64,000 nt of DNA from DASZBX01 sp035943635 (GTDB lineage Bacteria; Actinomycetota; Actinomycetes; Streptomycetales; Catenulisporaceae), in contig DASZBX010000119.1 of the NCBI GenBank assembly GCA_035943635.1, positions 1 through 64,000 on the forward strand, read 5' to 3'. This document shows, in pieces, positions 50,775 to 59,209 of the stretch (positions within the stretch are counted from its first letter, which is position 1; each line of letters starts with the position of its first letter). The notes below the pieces were generated by a model. The model was not told the origin of the DNA. It saw nothing but the letters and a program-made list of their open reading frames with translations, and did not search any database. Position numbers and translations under genes: made by a program.

Positions 50775-53444
50775 TCAGGACGGCGGGAACCAGCCGCGGC
50801 CGAGCCTGCGGGCGACGTACAGCAGGACCGGGCCGCCGCCGACCGACAGTCCGCACACCAGCAGGCAGATCATCAGCACCCAGCGGACCGTGCCGACCGG
50901 GTCCGGCGCGGTGCGGTCCGATCCGGCCAGGTCGTAGGCGGGCAGGGTCTCCCGGACGACCGAGCCGGAAGCCGGGCCGGTGGGCACCGGGCCGCGGGTG
51001 GGCAGCGCGGTCGGGACCGGGAAGTCCGGCAGCACCTGCTCCTGCGCCGCGCCCTGGCCGGCCGACCCGGCGCCGGTCCCGGTCCCGGCGCCCGAGGTGC
51101 CGGTCACGGCCGGGACCCCGGCCGTGGTCGGCAGGGATGCGGCGACGGCCAGGGTCTGGGCCAGCAGGGACGCGGGCAGCGGCGCGTAGCCGGGGGCCAG
51201 TTCGCCCGGCTGCAGGCCGGTCACGTTGCCCGGGCCGGCGATGTAGTCCAGCAGCTGCGCGTACTGCGCGCCCTGGGTCGGGGTCAGCATGCTCGGCACG
51301 GTGGCGGCGTAGGTGATCGTGGTCAGCGGGTAGGCGTAGGGGTCGACCGAGTGGGTGTTCGGGATCAGCACGCTCGGGTCGACGGCGCTGGGCAGGGCGT
51401 CGGCGACCGCCGCGGCCAGGGTCTGCGCGGTCGCCGGCACGCAGTCCACGCTCAGGTTCCCGGCCGGGGTGATCTGGCCGTTCGCGTCGGTCTGGCCGGC
51501 CAGGTCGTCGCACAGGCCGGCGGTCGGCAGGTCGTACTTGGCCGCGGTGGCCGAGTCGGTCAGGGCCAGGATGGCGATCTTGCCGTCGGCCTCGGCCGGG
51601 GAGGTGCCCCAGTTGCCGATCTCGTCGCCGATGTCCGACCAGGTGGTGCGCAGGCCCTGGTTGCCCTGGCTGGCCTCGTCGGCGCCGTCGTCCATCGTGT
51701 TGACGTAGGGGTGCAGCGCGATACCGCACAGCGGGGTCTCCTGGTTGACCGTGGTCACCGGCTGCACCGGGGCGCAGTACGGGTCGACGGTCGGGAAGTC
51801 CTCGATCGGCAGTTGCAGCTTGTAGTAGTTCGGGTTGACGACCATGCCCGAGTAGGTGGCGACGCCGTGGTTGTGCACGTCGTTGTCCGGCGCGCCGTCC
51901 AGGAACGCCCGGGCGGCCGGGTCCTGGGTGATCCAGGTCCACAGTCCGGTGTACGCGTCGGCGTCGCCGAAGGGCAGGATCAGGTCCGGGATGTCGTTGG
52001 CGCCGAAGTTGTTCTCGCCGAAGTTCAGGCTCGCGAACTGCGGATTCAGGGCCCGGAACTCCGGATCGGCGGTCAGGTCGACCGGGTTCTGGCTCGGCAC
52101 GTCGGTGTACGGGTCGTTGGCCGCGACCGCGTCCCGGTAGGACTGGGTGAGCAGTTTGGCCAGCAGCCGGGCGTTGAGGTTGAGCGCGGTGATCTGGCCG
52201 CCCGCGCTCGCCGAGCCCGGTGGATACTGGATGTAGAACGACACGGTCAGGGCGTTGACGGCGACCGGCGCGTACACGGTGGCCGGACCGGTCTCGCCGA
52301 AGGACGTGGACAGCGGGTCGGAGACGAACTGGAGCCCGGGGTCGGGGGTGTTCAGCTCGTTGCGGGCCGAGTCGTCGCTGACCTCGGAGTAGCTGTACGG
52401 CGCGGTCGGGTCCTTGGCGCACAGTCCGGGCTGCCAGCTGTCCATCGCGTCGGCGACCTGCTCGTCACCGGCGGTCTGCACCTCGTTGGCGCCGATCGCG
52501 CAGGCGGAGGTGACCGGCTGGAAGTCGAGCGGGAACTGGATCCGGTTGGCCCAGTTGCTCGCCGAGAGCGGCGAGGACTGCAGCGCGGAGGCGGCCGTGG
52601 TGCCGCTGACCGTGTTCCCGTCGACCTCCAGGTTGCCGCGCGGGACGACCACCAGCCAGCAGGGTTCGACGCCGGCCCCGCCGGGCGCGGCCGGCTCGGC
52701 CACCACCTGGCCGCAGCCCAGGCCCGGGGACTGGGTGTTGGTCAGCATGTGGAAGTACTGGTTGCCGCTGCCGTCGGCGTCGGTCAGGGTGTAGTCGATC
52801 TCGTTGGTGTCGGCGTTGTCGTAGTAGTCGGAGTTGTCCTGCGCGACCAGGCCCGGCCGGGAGTACGGCGTGGCCGGCGCGCTCTGCGGGGCCGGGACGA
52901 ACGGCATGTAGATGTCCGGGCCGCCGTACCCGGCCGGCACGTCCGTCTCCTTCGGGTCGACCAGTCCGGTGGTGGCCACCTCGCGGGTGGTCACGTACTG
53001 GCCGCTGACCGCGGCGCCGACGGACAGGCCGCCGTACTCGCACTGGGACGGGTCCGGCCCGGTGGCCGGGTCGTCGCCCCAGCACTGCATGATCTCCAGG
53101 AAGTTGGTGTAGAACGCCCCGGACGGGTAGGTCTGCGCGGCGCCGGTCCAGCTGACGTCGACGTTCTGGTCGATCAGGTCCTGGGTCTGGCTGACCGTCA
53201 CCTTGAGCGAGCCGAACTGGCCGGTGCCGGACTTGGTGACCGGGGTGGCGTCCTGCGGCCTGGCGGCCGCGGCCCGGGCCTGGTGGGCCGGGGTGGTGGC
53301 CAGGCCGACGGCCGCGATCAGCACGGCGAAGGCGGAGGCGGCCAGGCGCAGCCGGCGGATCCGGCCGGCCGGCGGCGAGGGGGCGCCGGCCCGGCCGGCG
53401 GTGCGGGCGCCGGCCGTCGCGGGCCGGGGGCTGACGCTGGTCAT
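50775..53444 (-). CDS. Large membrane-anchored binding-protein-like exported protein
   Basis: 889 residues. Signal peptide (RLRLAASAFAVLIAAVGLATT), an N-terminal domain with GSLKVTVSQTQDLIDQNVDV and FLEIMQCWGDDPATG, and a C-terminal PstS-like part (ADPEFRALNPQFASLNFGEN, DPYAYPLTTITYAATVPSML). A disordered Gly/Thr/Pro stretch leads to one membrane helix (WVLMICLLVCGLSVGGGPVL) and a basic end. Cys are numerous, so disulphides are likely. ATG at 53444 overlaps the stop of the pstS gene (ATGA), with GGAGG five bases upstream. It is three times the size of a PstS; the extra domains are not recognised. Confidence 0.78.
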   Translation of the reverse strand: MTSVSPRPATAGARTAGRAGAPSPPAGRIRRLRLAASAFAVLIAAVGLATTPAHQARAAAARPQDATPVTKSGTGQFGSLKVTVSQTQDLIDQNVDVSWTGAAQTYPSGAFYTNFLEIMQCWGDDPATGPDPSQCEYGGLSVGAAVSGQYVTTREVATTGLVDPKETDVPAGYGGPDIYMPFVPAPQSAPATPYSRPGLVAQDNSDYYDNADTNEIDYTLTDADGSGNQYFHMLTNTQSPGLGCGQVVAEPAAPGGAGVEPCWLVVVPRGNLEVDGNTVSGTTAASALQSSPLSASNWANRIQFPLDFQPVTSACAIGANEVQTAGDEQVADAMDSWQPGLCAKDPTAPYSYSEVSDDSARNELNTPDPGLQFVSDPLSTSFGETGPATVYAPVAVNALTVSFYIQYPPGSASAGGQITALNLNARLLAKLLTQSYRDAVAANDPYTDVPSQNPVDLTADPEFRALNPQFASLNFGENNFGANDIPDLILPFGDADAYTGLWTWITQDPAARAFLDGAPDNDVHNHGVATYSGMVVNPNYYKLQLPIEDFPTVDPYCAPVQPVTTVNQETPLCGIALHPYVNTMDDGADEASQGNQGLRTTWSDIGDEIGNWGTSPAEADGKIAILALTDSATAAKYDLPTAGLCDDLAGQTDANGQITPAGNLSVDCVPATAQTLAAAVADALPSAVDPSVLIPNTHSVDPYAYPLTTITYAATVPSMLTPTQGAQYAQLLDYIAGPGNVTGLQPGELAPGYAPLPASLLAQTLAVAASLPTTAGVPAVTGTSGAGTGTGAGSAGQGAAQEQVLPDFPVPTALPTRGPVPTGPASGSVVRETLPAYDLAGSDRTAPDPVGTVRWVLMICLLVCGLSVGGGPVLLYVARRLGRGWFPPS

Positions 53445-55114
53445 CTGTGCCTCCTGCGGATCCGCCAGAAGACGGCCGGCCCGAAGACCGCGGCGAACAG
53501 GATGCCCGCGGCCACGATCATCAGCGGGTTGCCCACCGGGCTCTCGGAGTCCGCGGCCAGGGTGACCGCGGTGGGCACGATGTCCGGGTTCAGGGCGCTG
53601 CTGCCGTCGGCGCTGCCGCCGCCGCCGTTCTGCCGGCCGCCGCCGAGGCTGCCGACCACGGAACTGTCCCCGTTGCCCCCGGCCGCGCTGCCCGCGCCGG
53701 CCCCGCTGCTCGCGGTGGCCCCGGCCCCGGTCGTCCCGGCGCCGCCGCCGGTGGTGCCGCCCGAGCCGCCGGTGGTGGCGGCGGACCCGCCGCCGGAGCC
53801 GCCCGGGATCGAGGTCTTGCCGTCGGCCGCGCACTGCACCGGGCCGGACTTGGCGCAGGCCGGCGGCTGCGGGGCGTTGGCCACCACGAGGTTGACCCCG
53901 CTGGTCGAGAAGGTCGGGTTGTTGCAGCTGGAGACGTTGATGTTCTGCGCCACCGCGCCCGGGACCTTCTTGATCTGGCTGAATCCGGCCTCGACCAGGT
54001 TGATCGGCAGCGGCGAGTAGCCGAGCTGGCCCATCGCCTGCTGCCCCTGGCACAGCGCGAAGTCGGCGAACGCGCTGAGCGTGGCGCCCTTGGTCGCGGA
54101 GAAGGTGTTCGTCGCGGCCAGCGGGATGACCAGGTAGCTGTAACTGGACAGCACGTAGGTGCGCGGGTCCTTGTCGCTGTAGACGGCGTCGAGGTCCTGG
54201 GTCAGGTAGGTGGCCGGGTTCGAGGCGTCCTCGTTGATCCGGGCCTGGGTGAGCGAGACCGCGTCGTCCGAGGCGGTCGGCAGGGTGTAGTAGCCGTCCG
54301 CATTGAGCATCTGGACCACCGGGTAGTTGGCCTGGAGCGCGTAGGAGTACTCCGTATAGGTGATCGCGCCGTCGGACGTCGGTTCGGCCACGTAGCCGGC
54401 CACGCCGGAGTCCAGGGACTGGCTGATGAAGTCCGAGCCAGGTTCGGTGGGGTAGAACGAGGTCGCCCCGCAGGGGTTGTCGACCGGCCGCCCGGCCGCC
54501 TTGCAGTAGGCGTTCCACATGCTCGGGAACTCCTCGGACATCCACTTGGTCAGCTGGGCCGAGGAGCCGGAGCCGTCCGTGCGCACCACCGGGGTGATCT
54601 GCCGGGCCGGCAGCGCGATCCCGGGGTTCTCGGCCTGGATCTCCGCGGAGTTCCACATGGTCAGGTTCCCGGTGAAGATCTTCGCCAGAGTCTGCCCGGA
54701 CAGCCGCAGGTTGGTGACCTGCTTGCCGCCCACGGTCAGGTGGTACATGAACGCGGTGCCGCCGGCCACGATCGGGATGTAGGCGTAGCTGCCCTGCGCC
54801 GGGGGCGGGTCGGTCTGGCCGTCGTCGGTCTCCCCGTACGGGATGTCCGAGGCGGCGTAGTCGACCAGGCCGCCGCGGAAGGCGGTGCGCCCGGCCGAGG
54901 AGCCGTTGCCGGTGAACTGCACGGTCATCCCGTACTTGGCCACGTCGGCCGTCCACTGGTCGATCGCGTTCTCGTCCCAGGTCGAGCCCTGGCCGTCGAT
55001 CGGCACGTAGGACGCCGCCTGGGCCGGGGCCGGGAAGACCAGCAGGGCGAGCAGGGACACGAGGAGCATCGCGATCCAGGCCCGGCCGGGCCGGCGCCCG
55101 TGCTTGGTGGTCAT
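53441..55114 (-). CDS. PstS-type binding protein with C-terminal membrane anchor
   Basis: 557 residues. Signal peptide (AMLLVSLLALLVFPAPAQA) without lipobox Cys, then a PstS fold: GQGSTWDENAIDQW, TGNGSSAGRTAFRGG, DYAASDIPYG, NLRLSGQTLAKIFTGNLTMW, VVRTDGSGSSAQLTKW. After ~residue 430 a Gly/Ser/Thr low-complexity linker of ~75 residues reaches a final helix (NPLMIVAAGILFAAVFGPAVF) and RIRRRHR. The anchor replaces the lipid of usual Gram-positive PstS. ATG at 55114 overlaps the pstA stop (ATGA). Phosphate is the family substrate; the actual ligand is not proven. Confidence 0.88.
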   Translation of the reverse strand: MTTKHGRRPGRAWIAMLLVSLLALLVFPAPAQAASYVPIDGQGSTWDENAIDQWTADVAKYGMTVQFTGNGSSAGRTAFRGGLVDYAASDIPYGETDDGQTDPPPAQGSYAYIPIVAGGTAFMYHLTVGGKQVTNLRLSGQTLAKIFTGNLTMWNSAEIQAENPGIALPARQITPVVRTDGSGSSAQLTKWMSEEFPSMWNAYCKAAGRPVDNPCGATSFYPTEPGSDFISQSLDSGVAGYVAEPTSDGAITYTEYSYALQANYPVVQMLNADGYYTLPTASDDAVSLTQARINEDASNPATYLTQDLDAVYSDKDPRTYVLSSYSYLVIPLAATNTFSATKGATLSAFADFALCQGQQAMGQLGYSPLPINLVEAGFSQIKKVPGAVAQNINVSSCNNPTFSTSGVNLVVANAPQPPACAKSGPVQCAADGKTSIPGGSGGGSAATTGGSGGTTGGGAGTTGAGATASSGAGAGSAAGGNGDSSVVGSLGGGRQNGGGGSADGSSALNPDIVPTAVTLAADSESPVGNPLMIVAAGILFAAVFGPAVFWRIRRRHR

Positions 55115-56733
55115 GGCTGCTCCCAGTTCTCTTCCGTCGCGGCGGCCGGCCAGACCGGCGGTTCCAGCCGGGATTCGGGGCCGGGCGAGGCGGGTCCGGG
55201 CGGCGTGGGGCCGGGCGGCTCGGCGGGGTACGGTGCGGGGCCGGGTTCGGCCGGCAGCGGCGGCGCGTTCATGGTCAGGTGCTGTTCCAGGTCCAGGTCC
55301 AGGTCCAGGTCCAGGTCCGGGTCCAGGTCCCAGTCCGGGCCCGGCCCGGCGGCCGGGGCGGGCGCGGGCGGCGGCGCGAGGCCGCGCTGCTGGTAGCGGG
55401 CCACCAGCAGCTGCGAGGCCAGGGCGCGGCGGCGGCGCTGGCGCCCGCTCAGCTGCCCGGGTCCGCGCCCGCCGACCATCCGGGCGCCGATGAACAGGAT
55501 CAGCACCAGGACCATCAGGATCCCGGCGGCCGCATAGCCGCGGGTGATGTAGTTCTGCACCCCGGAGGTGACCAGCTTGTAGGTCGCCAGCGGCAGCGAG
55601 GTCTGCTGGCCGGTGAACGGGTTGTCGTTGTTCGCGGTGCTGTATCCGGCGGTCAGCAGCACCGGGGAGGTCTCGCCGATGCCGCGGGCCGCGCCCAGGA
55701 TCACCGCGGTGGCCAGACCGGACCGCGCGGTCGGCACGGTCACCTGCAGGGCCGTGCGCCAGCGGGTGGCGCCGAGCGCGAACGAGGCCTCCTTCAGCCC
55801 GGCCGGCACCAGGCGGAACACCACGTCCGACGCCCGGATGATGATCGGCAGGGTCATGATGCTCAGCGCCAGGCCCGCCGCGAAGCCGGACAGCGGCAGC
55901 CCGAACTGCAGGATCGCCAGGGCGTAGACGAACAGGCCGGCCACGACCGACGGCAGCGCGGTGGCGGCGGCCGCGACCGTGCGCACCAGGTTGGCCAGGC
56001 GGCCGGGCATCTCGTTGAGGAACAGCCCGCAGCCGACGCCGAGCGGGACGGTGACCACCATCGTGATCGTGATCTGCTCGATCGTGCCGATGATCGCGTA
56101 GGTCAGGCCGCCGGAGGAGACCGGGTCGAGCGGGCCGGTGGCGCGCAGGTCCTGGCTGTAGGTGTTCCAGCGGTGCAGCGGGCCCCAGCCCTGCCACAGC
56201 GGATAACTGATCACCGCGATCATCACGACGACCACCAGCAGCGCGGCCGACCAGGCCAGCAGTGCCACCAGCCGGTCGCGCACGGCCAGCCCGTCCTCGC
56301 TGAGCGAGTAGATGAAGCAGTACGCGGCGAGGAACATCGGATAGGCCACCACGACGAACCCGAGCAGCCCGTTGAACGGGGCGAACCAGTGCGAGACCAG
56401 CTGGGTCAGCGTGACCGCGACCATCAGCGAGCCGATCAGGGTGAACACGCTCTCCCGGCGGACCCGGCCGGTCAGCACCCGCACCTCCGGCGGACGCAGC
56501 GGATCGGCGGCCGGTTCGGGGCCGTCGCCGCGGCCCTGGTCGCCGCCGGACTCGTCGAACCCGTCGTCGCCGTCGCCCGGGCCCGGGTCCTGCTCGGCCC
56601 AGCCCTGGTCCTGGACCTGGTCCCAGCCGCGGTCACGCCGGCGCAGACCGAACCGGCCGCGGCGGCGCCCGGACTCGCCGGCGCCGAACTCCTCGACGCC
56701 CGACTCCTGCTCGCCCTGCTCGATGACCGACAT
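55111..56733 (-). CDS. pstA: Pst-type ABC permease PstA with long tails
   Basis: 540 residues, almost twice the usual ~300. The central permease (residues ~95-420) has helices such as FTLIGSLMVAVTLTQLV and the EAA loop EASFALGATRWRTALQVTVP, with GAARGIGETSPVLLTAG. The N-terminal ~90 residues are acidic and disordered; the C-terminal ~120 contain a run of Asp-Leu pairs (DLDLDLDLDLE) encoded by hexanucleotide repeats. ATG at 56733 follows the pstC stop by one base and has AGGAG ten bases upstream. It forms the channel with PstC. Confidence 0.9.
   Translation of the reverse strand: MSVIEQGEQESGVEEFGAGESGRRRGRFGLRRRDRGWDQVQDQGWAEQDPGPGDGDDGFDESGGDQGRGDGPEPAADPLRPPEVRVLTGRVRRESVFTLIGSLMVAVTLTQLVSHWFAPFNGLLGFVVVAYPMFLAAYCFIYSLSEDGLAVRDRLVALLAWSAALLVVVVMIAVISYPLWQGWGPLHRWNTYSQDLRATGPLDPVSSGGLTYAIIGTIEQITITMVVTVPLGVGCGLFLNEMPGRLANLVRTVAAAATALPSVVAGLFVYALAILQFGLPLSGFAAGLALSIMTLPIIIRASDVVFRLVPAGLKEASFALGATRWRTALQVTVPTARSGLATAVILGAARGIGETSPVLLTAGYSTANNDNPFTGQQTSLPLATYKLVTSGVQNYITRGYAAAGILMVLVLILFIGARMVGGRGPGQLSGRQRRRRALASQLLVARYQQRGLAPPPAPAPAAGPGPDWDLDPDLDLDLDLDLEQHLTMNAPPLPAEPGPAPYPAEPPGPTPPGPASPGPESRLEPPVWPAAATEENWEQP
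55286..55330. repeat. Hexanucleotide GGTCCA/TGGACC tandem repeat in pstA
   Basis: About seven near-perfect copies of the six-base unit CAGGTC, encoding the Asp-Leu run of the PstA tail. Changes in copy number would keep the frame and alter tail length. Confidence 0.8.
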
Positions 56734-56734
56734 C

Positions 56735-58009
56735 TCAGCCACTCTCCTGTCCAGACCGGCTGCGAGCGATGATCGAGGAGGCGACCAGGTTGATCACGAG
56801 GGTGAGCAGGAACAGGGCCAGGCCCGCGGCCATCAGGCCGGAGATCTCGAACGGCTCGGCCGCGGAGAAGTGCGAGGCGATCAGCGCGGACACCGACCCG
56901 GCGCCGGACTGCAGCACGTGCACCTGGATCTGGGCCACCGGGGTGATGATCATCAGGACCGCGATCGTCTCGCCGAGCGCGCGGCCCAGGCCCAGCATCG
57001 AGCCGCCGATCACGCCGCCCTTGCCGAACGGCAGCACCACCGAGCGGATCATGCCCCACTTGGTGGCGCCGAGCGCGAGCGCGCCCTCGCGCTCGCCCAG
57101 CGGCGCCTGGGCGAAGGACTCGCGCATCATCGAGCAGACGATCGGGGTGATCATCAGGCCGACCACGGCGCCGGCGATGAAGGTCGAGTCGCTGTAGTGC
57201 TCCATCGAGACCACCGGCGAGGTCGGGTCGGTCTGCGCCACCTGGAAGATCGGGATCCAGCCGAAGTAGGTGGAGATCCAGTGGGCCACGTACTCGTCCT
57301 TGGGCATCAGGAAGAAGAAGCCCCAGAGCCCGTAGACCACGCTCGGGATCGCCGCCATCAGGTCGATCAGGGTGATCGCGAAGCGCTTGATCCGGGCCGG
57401 GGCGTACTCGGAGATGAACAGCGCGGTGCCGAACGCGATCGGCAGCGCGACCAGGATCGCGGTCAGCCCGATCAGCACGGTGCCGATCAGCAGGCCGAGC
57501 ACGCCGAACGAGACCTGCCCGGTCGCGCTGATCCCGGGCTGCCACTGCTGGGTGGTGAAGAACGCGAACCCGGCCACCTTCAGCGCCTGCCAGGCCCGGA
57601 AGCCGAGGAAGCCGCCGATGGTCAGCACGATCGCGAGCACGAACAGACCGCTGCCGGACATCAGGCCCAGGAACACCCGGTCCCCGCCGCGGGCCCGGGC
57701 GCTGATCGGCCGGGCCCGTTCGGCCTCGTCCCCGGGTTCGGGCTCGACCACCCGGGTCGCGCCGTTGTTCGGGACCGGGCGGAAGACGCTCTCGGGGGCG
57801 GGGTCGGGGGCGGGTACGGCTGCCATCAGGACAGTGGTCGCGGCCTCGGCCGGCGACTCGGCCGGCGGCTCGGCCTGAGTTTCGGCCAGAGTCCCGGGTA
57901 TGGCCACGGTCGCGTCGGGGTCCAGGTGGGTGGCGGCCAGAGAATCCGGTTGCTCCGGAAACCCGGGCTCGGGGAAAGCGGGCTGCGGGTCCGGGCCGTG
58001 GGTGCTCAC
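56735..58009 (-). CDS. pstC: Pst-type ABC permease PstC
   Basis: 424 residues. A disordered Pro/Glu/Ala N-terminus of ~110 residues precedes six membrane helices with PstC hallmarks: FFTTQQWQPG, AFGTALFISEYAP, DLMAAIPSVVYGLWGFFFL and the EAA loop EGALALGATKWGMIRSVVLPFGK, then GLGRALGETIAVLMI. GTG at 58009 overlaps the stop of the upstream hypothetical gene (GTGA). It pairs with PstA, and is energised by PstB encoded ~12 kb downstream. Confidence 0.93.
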   Translation of the reverse strand: MSTHGPDPQPAFPEPGFPEQPDSLAATHLDPDATVAIPGTLAETQAEPPAESPAEAATTVLMAAVPAPDPAPESVFRPVPNNGATRVVEPEPGDEAERARPISARARGGDRVFLGLMSGSGLFVLAIVLTIGGFLGFRAWQALKVAGFAFFTTQQWQPGISATGQVSFGVLGLLIGTVLIGLTAILVALPIAFGTALFISEYAPARIKRFAITLIDLMAAIPSVVYGLWGFFFLMPKDEYVAHWISTYFGWIPIFQVAQTDPTSPVVSMEHYSDSTFIAGAVVGLMITPIVCSMMRESFAQAPLGEREGALALGATKWGMIRSVVLPFGKGGVIGGSMLGLGRALGETIAVLMIITPVAQIQVHVLQSGAGSVSALIASHFSAAEPFEISGLMAAGLALFLLTLVINLVASSIIARSRSGQESG

Positions 58010-58674
58010 ACCACACCCCCGGCCAGATGACAGGGCACTGCTTCGGTGGTGCCGAACGCGGCCTCGCCCGGGAAGCTCAGCGCTGTGTACCGGGAGTCCG
58101 CCGAGACGGCCGCCGTGCTTTGCGCGGCGGCTGCTTCCGCCTGCCCGGCGGCGGCCTTCGCGGCCTCGGCGTCGGCCCGGGCGCGGGCGATCTCGTCGGC
58201 GACGCCGCCGGGCCGGCCGGACTCGGTCCGCGCGGCCTCGATCGCCAGGATCGCGGCCATCCACGCCATCGCGGCGGCCGGGGCCTTGGCCGCCAGCAGC
58301 GCCGCCGGGTCGGCCGGCTCGCCGGGCAGCGCGGCCACCGGGACCGAGCCGAGGAAGTGCGAGACGTTGTACAGGCACTCGCGGTGCCGCAGGTAGCCGC
58401 GGACGGACCGGGCCACCACCCGTCCGTCCAGCTCCAGCCGCCAGGTCCACTCGGAGGTCTGCGGGTTGATGGTGATCATCGGGACGGCCTCCGCGACCCG
58501 GCTGCGCAGCTCCAGCACGGCCAGCCGGCTGGCCTCGTGGTCGGCGAACTCGGCCGGGCAGCAGCCCAGGTCGCGGTTGTTGCCGCCGATCAGCCGCCAG
58601 GCCGCGGACCTGATCGGGACGGCACCACCGGCCGGCCGCGCCGGGTTGCCGTACTGGAAGCGCGCGGTAGCCAC
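58006..58674 (-). CDS. Hypothetical protein translationally coupled to pstC
   Basis: 222 residues; family not recognised. The start ATARFQYGNPARPAGGAVPI is followed by WRLIGGNNRDLG, a segment resembling YegP/DUF1508 beta hairpins (TSEWTWRLELDGRVVARSVRGYLRHRECL), and a C-terminal Ala-rich helix (IARARADAEAAKAAAGQAEA) that may form a coiled coil. No signal peptide. GTG at 58674 with a GAGGGGGA site upstream. It is the first gene of the Pst/surface run and shares a GTGA overlap with pstC, so it is likely a cytosolic partner or regulator of the transporter. Confidence 0.7.
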   Translation of the reverse strand: MATARFQYGNPARPAGGAVPIRSAAWRLIGGNNRDLGCCPAEFADHEASRLAVLELRSRVAEAVPMITINPQTSEWTWRLELDGRVVARSVRGYLRHRECLYNVSHFLGSVPVAALPGEPADPAALLAAKAPAAAMAWMAAILAIEAARTESGRPGGVADEIARARADAEAAKAAAGQAEAAAAQSTAAVSADSRYTALSFPGEAAFGTTEAVPCHLAGGVV

Positions 58675-58976
58675 GGGTCTGTCCCCCTCACGGTGATGGT
58701 GAATGCGTCGGCGCACAGCGTTGACGTGCTGCTCACGCCGGAATGCAAGCCTGCGCAGGTCGAAAGTCGCAGTGGGCGGCGACCTGGCCGACAAGGGCAG
58801 ATGAACGCCGGACATCAGCCGTGTTAACCGAACCGATTTGGCGGTCTATGGGCCTTTTCTGCCTAGGTATTTTTCCAGATCCGCGCACGTCAGTGCCTTT
58901 GCAGGGTATTGACAAAGCGGTCAATCCGGCTGTTCTCGGCCCGCCGCGGCCCCCGGGCGCGGCCCGACCGGACCCC
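58675..58976. other. Presumed control region of the Pst/surface operon
   Basis: 302 bases without a gene. The part nearest the first gene reads CATTCACCATCACC on the minus strand, loosely like the TTCACC units of Streptomyces PHO boxes but without a convincing 11-base direct repeat. A palindrome lies at 58909-58924. Bases 58840-58920 are less GC-rich. No -35/-10 pair stands out. Confidence 0.4.
58909..58924. promoter_or_regulatory. TTGAC-N6-GTCAA palindrome
   Basis: A perfect five-base inverted repeat, which on the plus strand also reads TTGACA like a -35 element. It lies 235 bases before the first Pst-operon gene and is a candidate operator only. Confidence 0.35.
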
Positions 58977-59204
58977 TTACCGACACGCGGACGGGAACCC
59001 TGAGCGGAACCTGAGGGCGCAACCCGCCGGCCGTCCGCGCCCGCACCACGTTTCCCCGACCAGGGCGAGCGCCTCATGTCCGGCTGGCAGACGGGAGCTC
59101 AGGGTCGCGAACAGCAGTGGCCGCGGTTCGTCCGCGACCACCTCCCGCATCGCCGCCAGCAGGCCGGCCTCGCGCAGGTACAGGCCGGCCGCCTGGTCAG
59201 GCAT
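58977..59204 (-). pseudogene. Probable truncated remnant of a second nucleotidyltransferase gene
   Basis: 75 codons starting with ATG six bases after the stop of the RlaP-type gene. The first ~38 residues, ending in PRPLLFATLSS, look like the start of RlaP-family proteins, which continue with a GxHxYGF and SDxD nucleotidyltransferase core. Here the sequence instead turns into Arg/Gly-rich codons and stops without any SDxD motif. It is best read as a gene cut off after its first strand; a genuine short protein cannot be excluded. Confidence 0.45.
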
Positions 59205-59209
59205 GGCGG

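Noticed and set aside
53447..55396. A 649-codon plus-strand ORF opposite pstS
   Set aside because: Shadow of the anchored PstS gene, which has a signal peptide and PstS ligand loops.
58693..58706. PHO box upstream of the Pst operon
   Set aside because: TTCACC-like words occur on the minus strand, but not as 11-base direct repeats, so PhoP control cannot be claimed.
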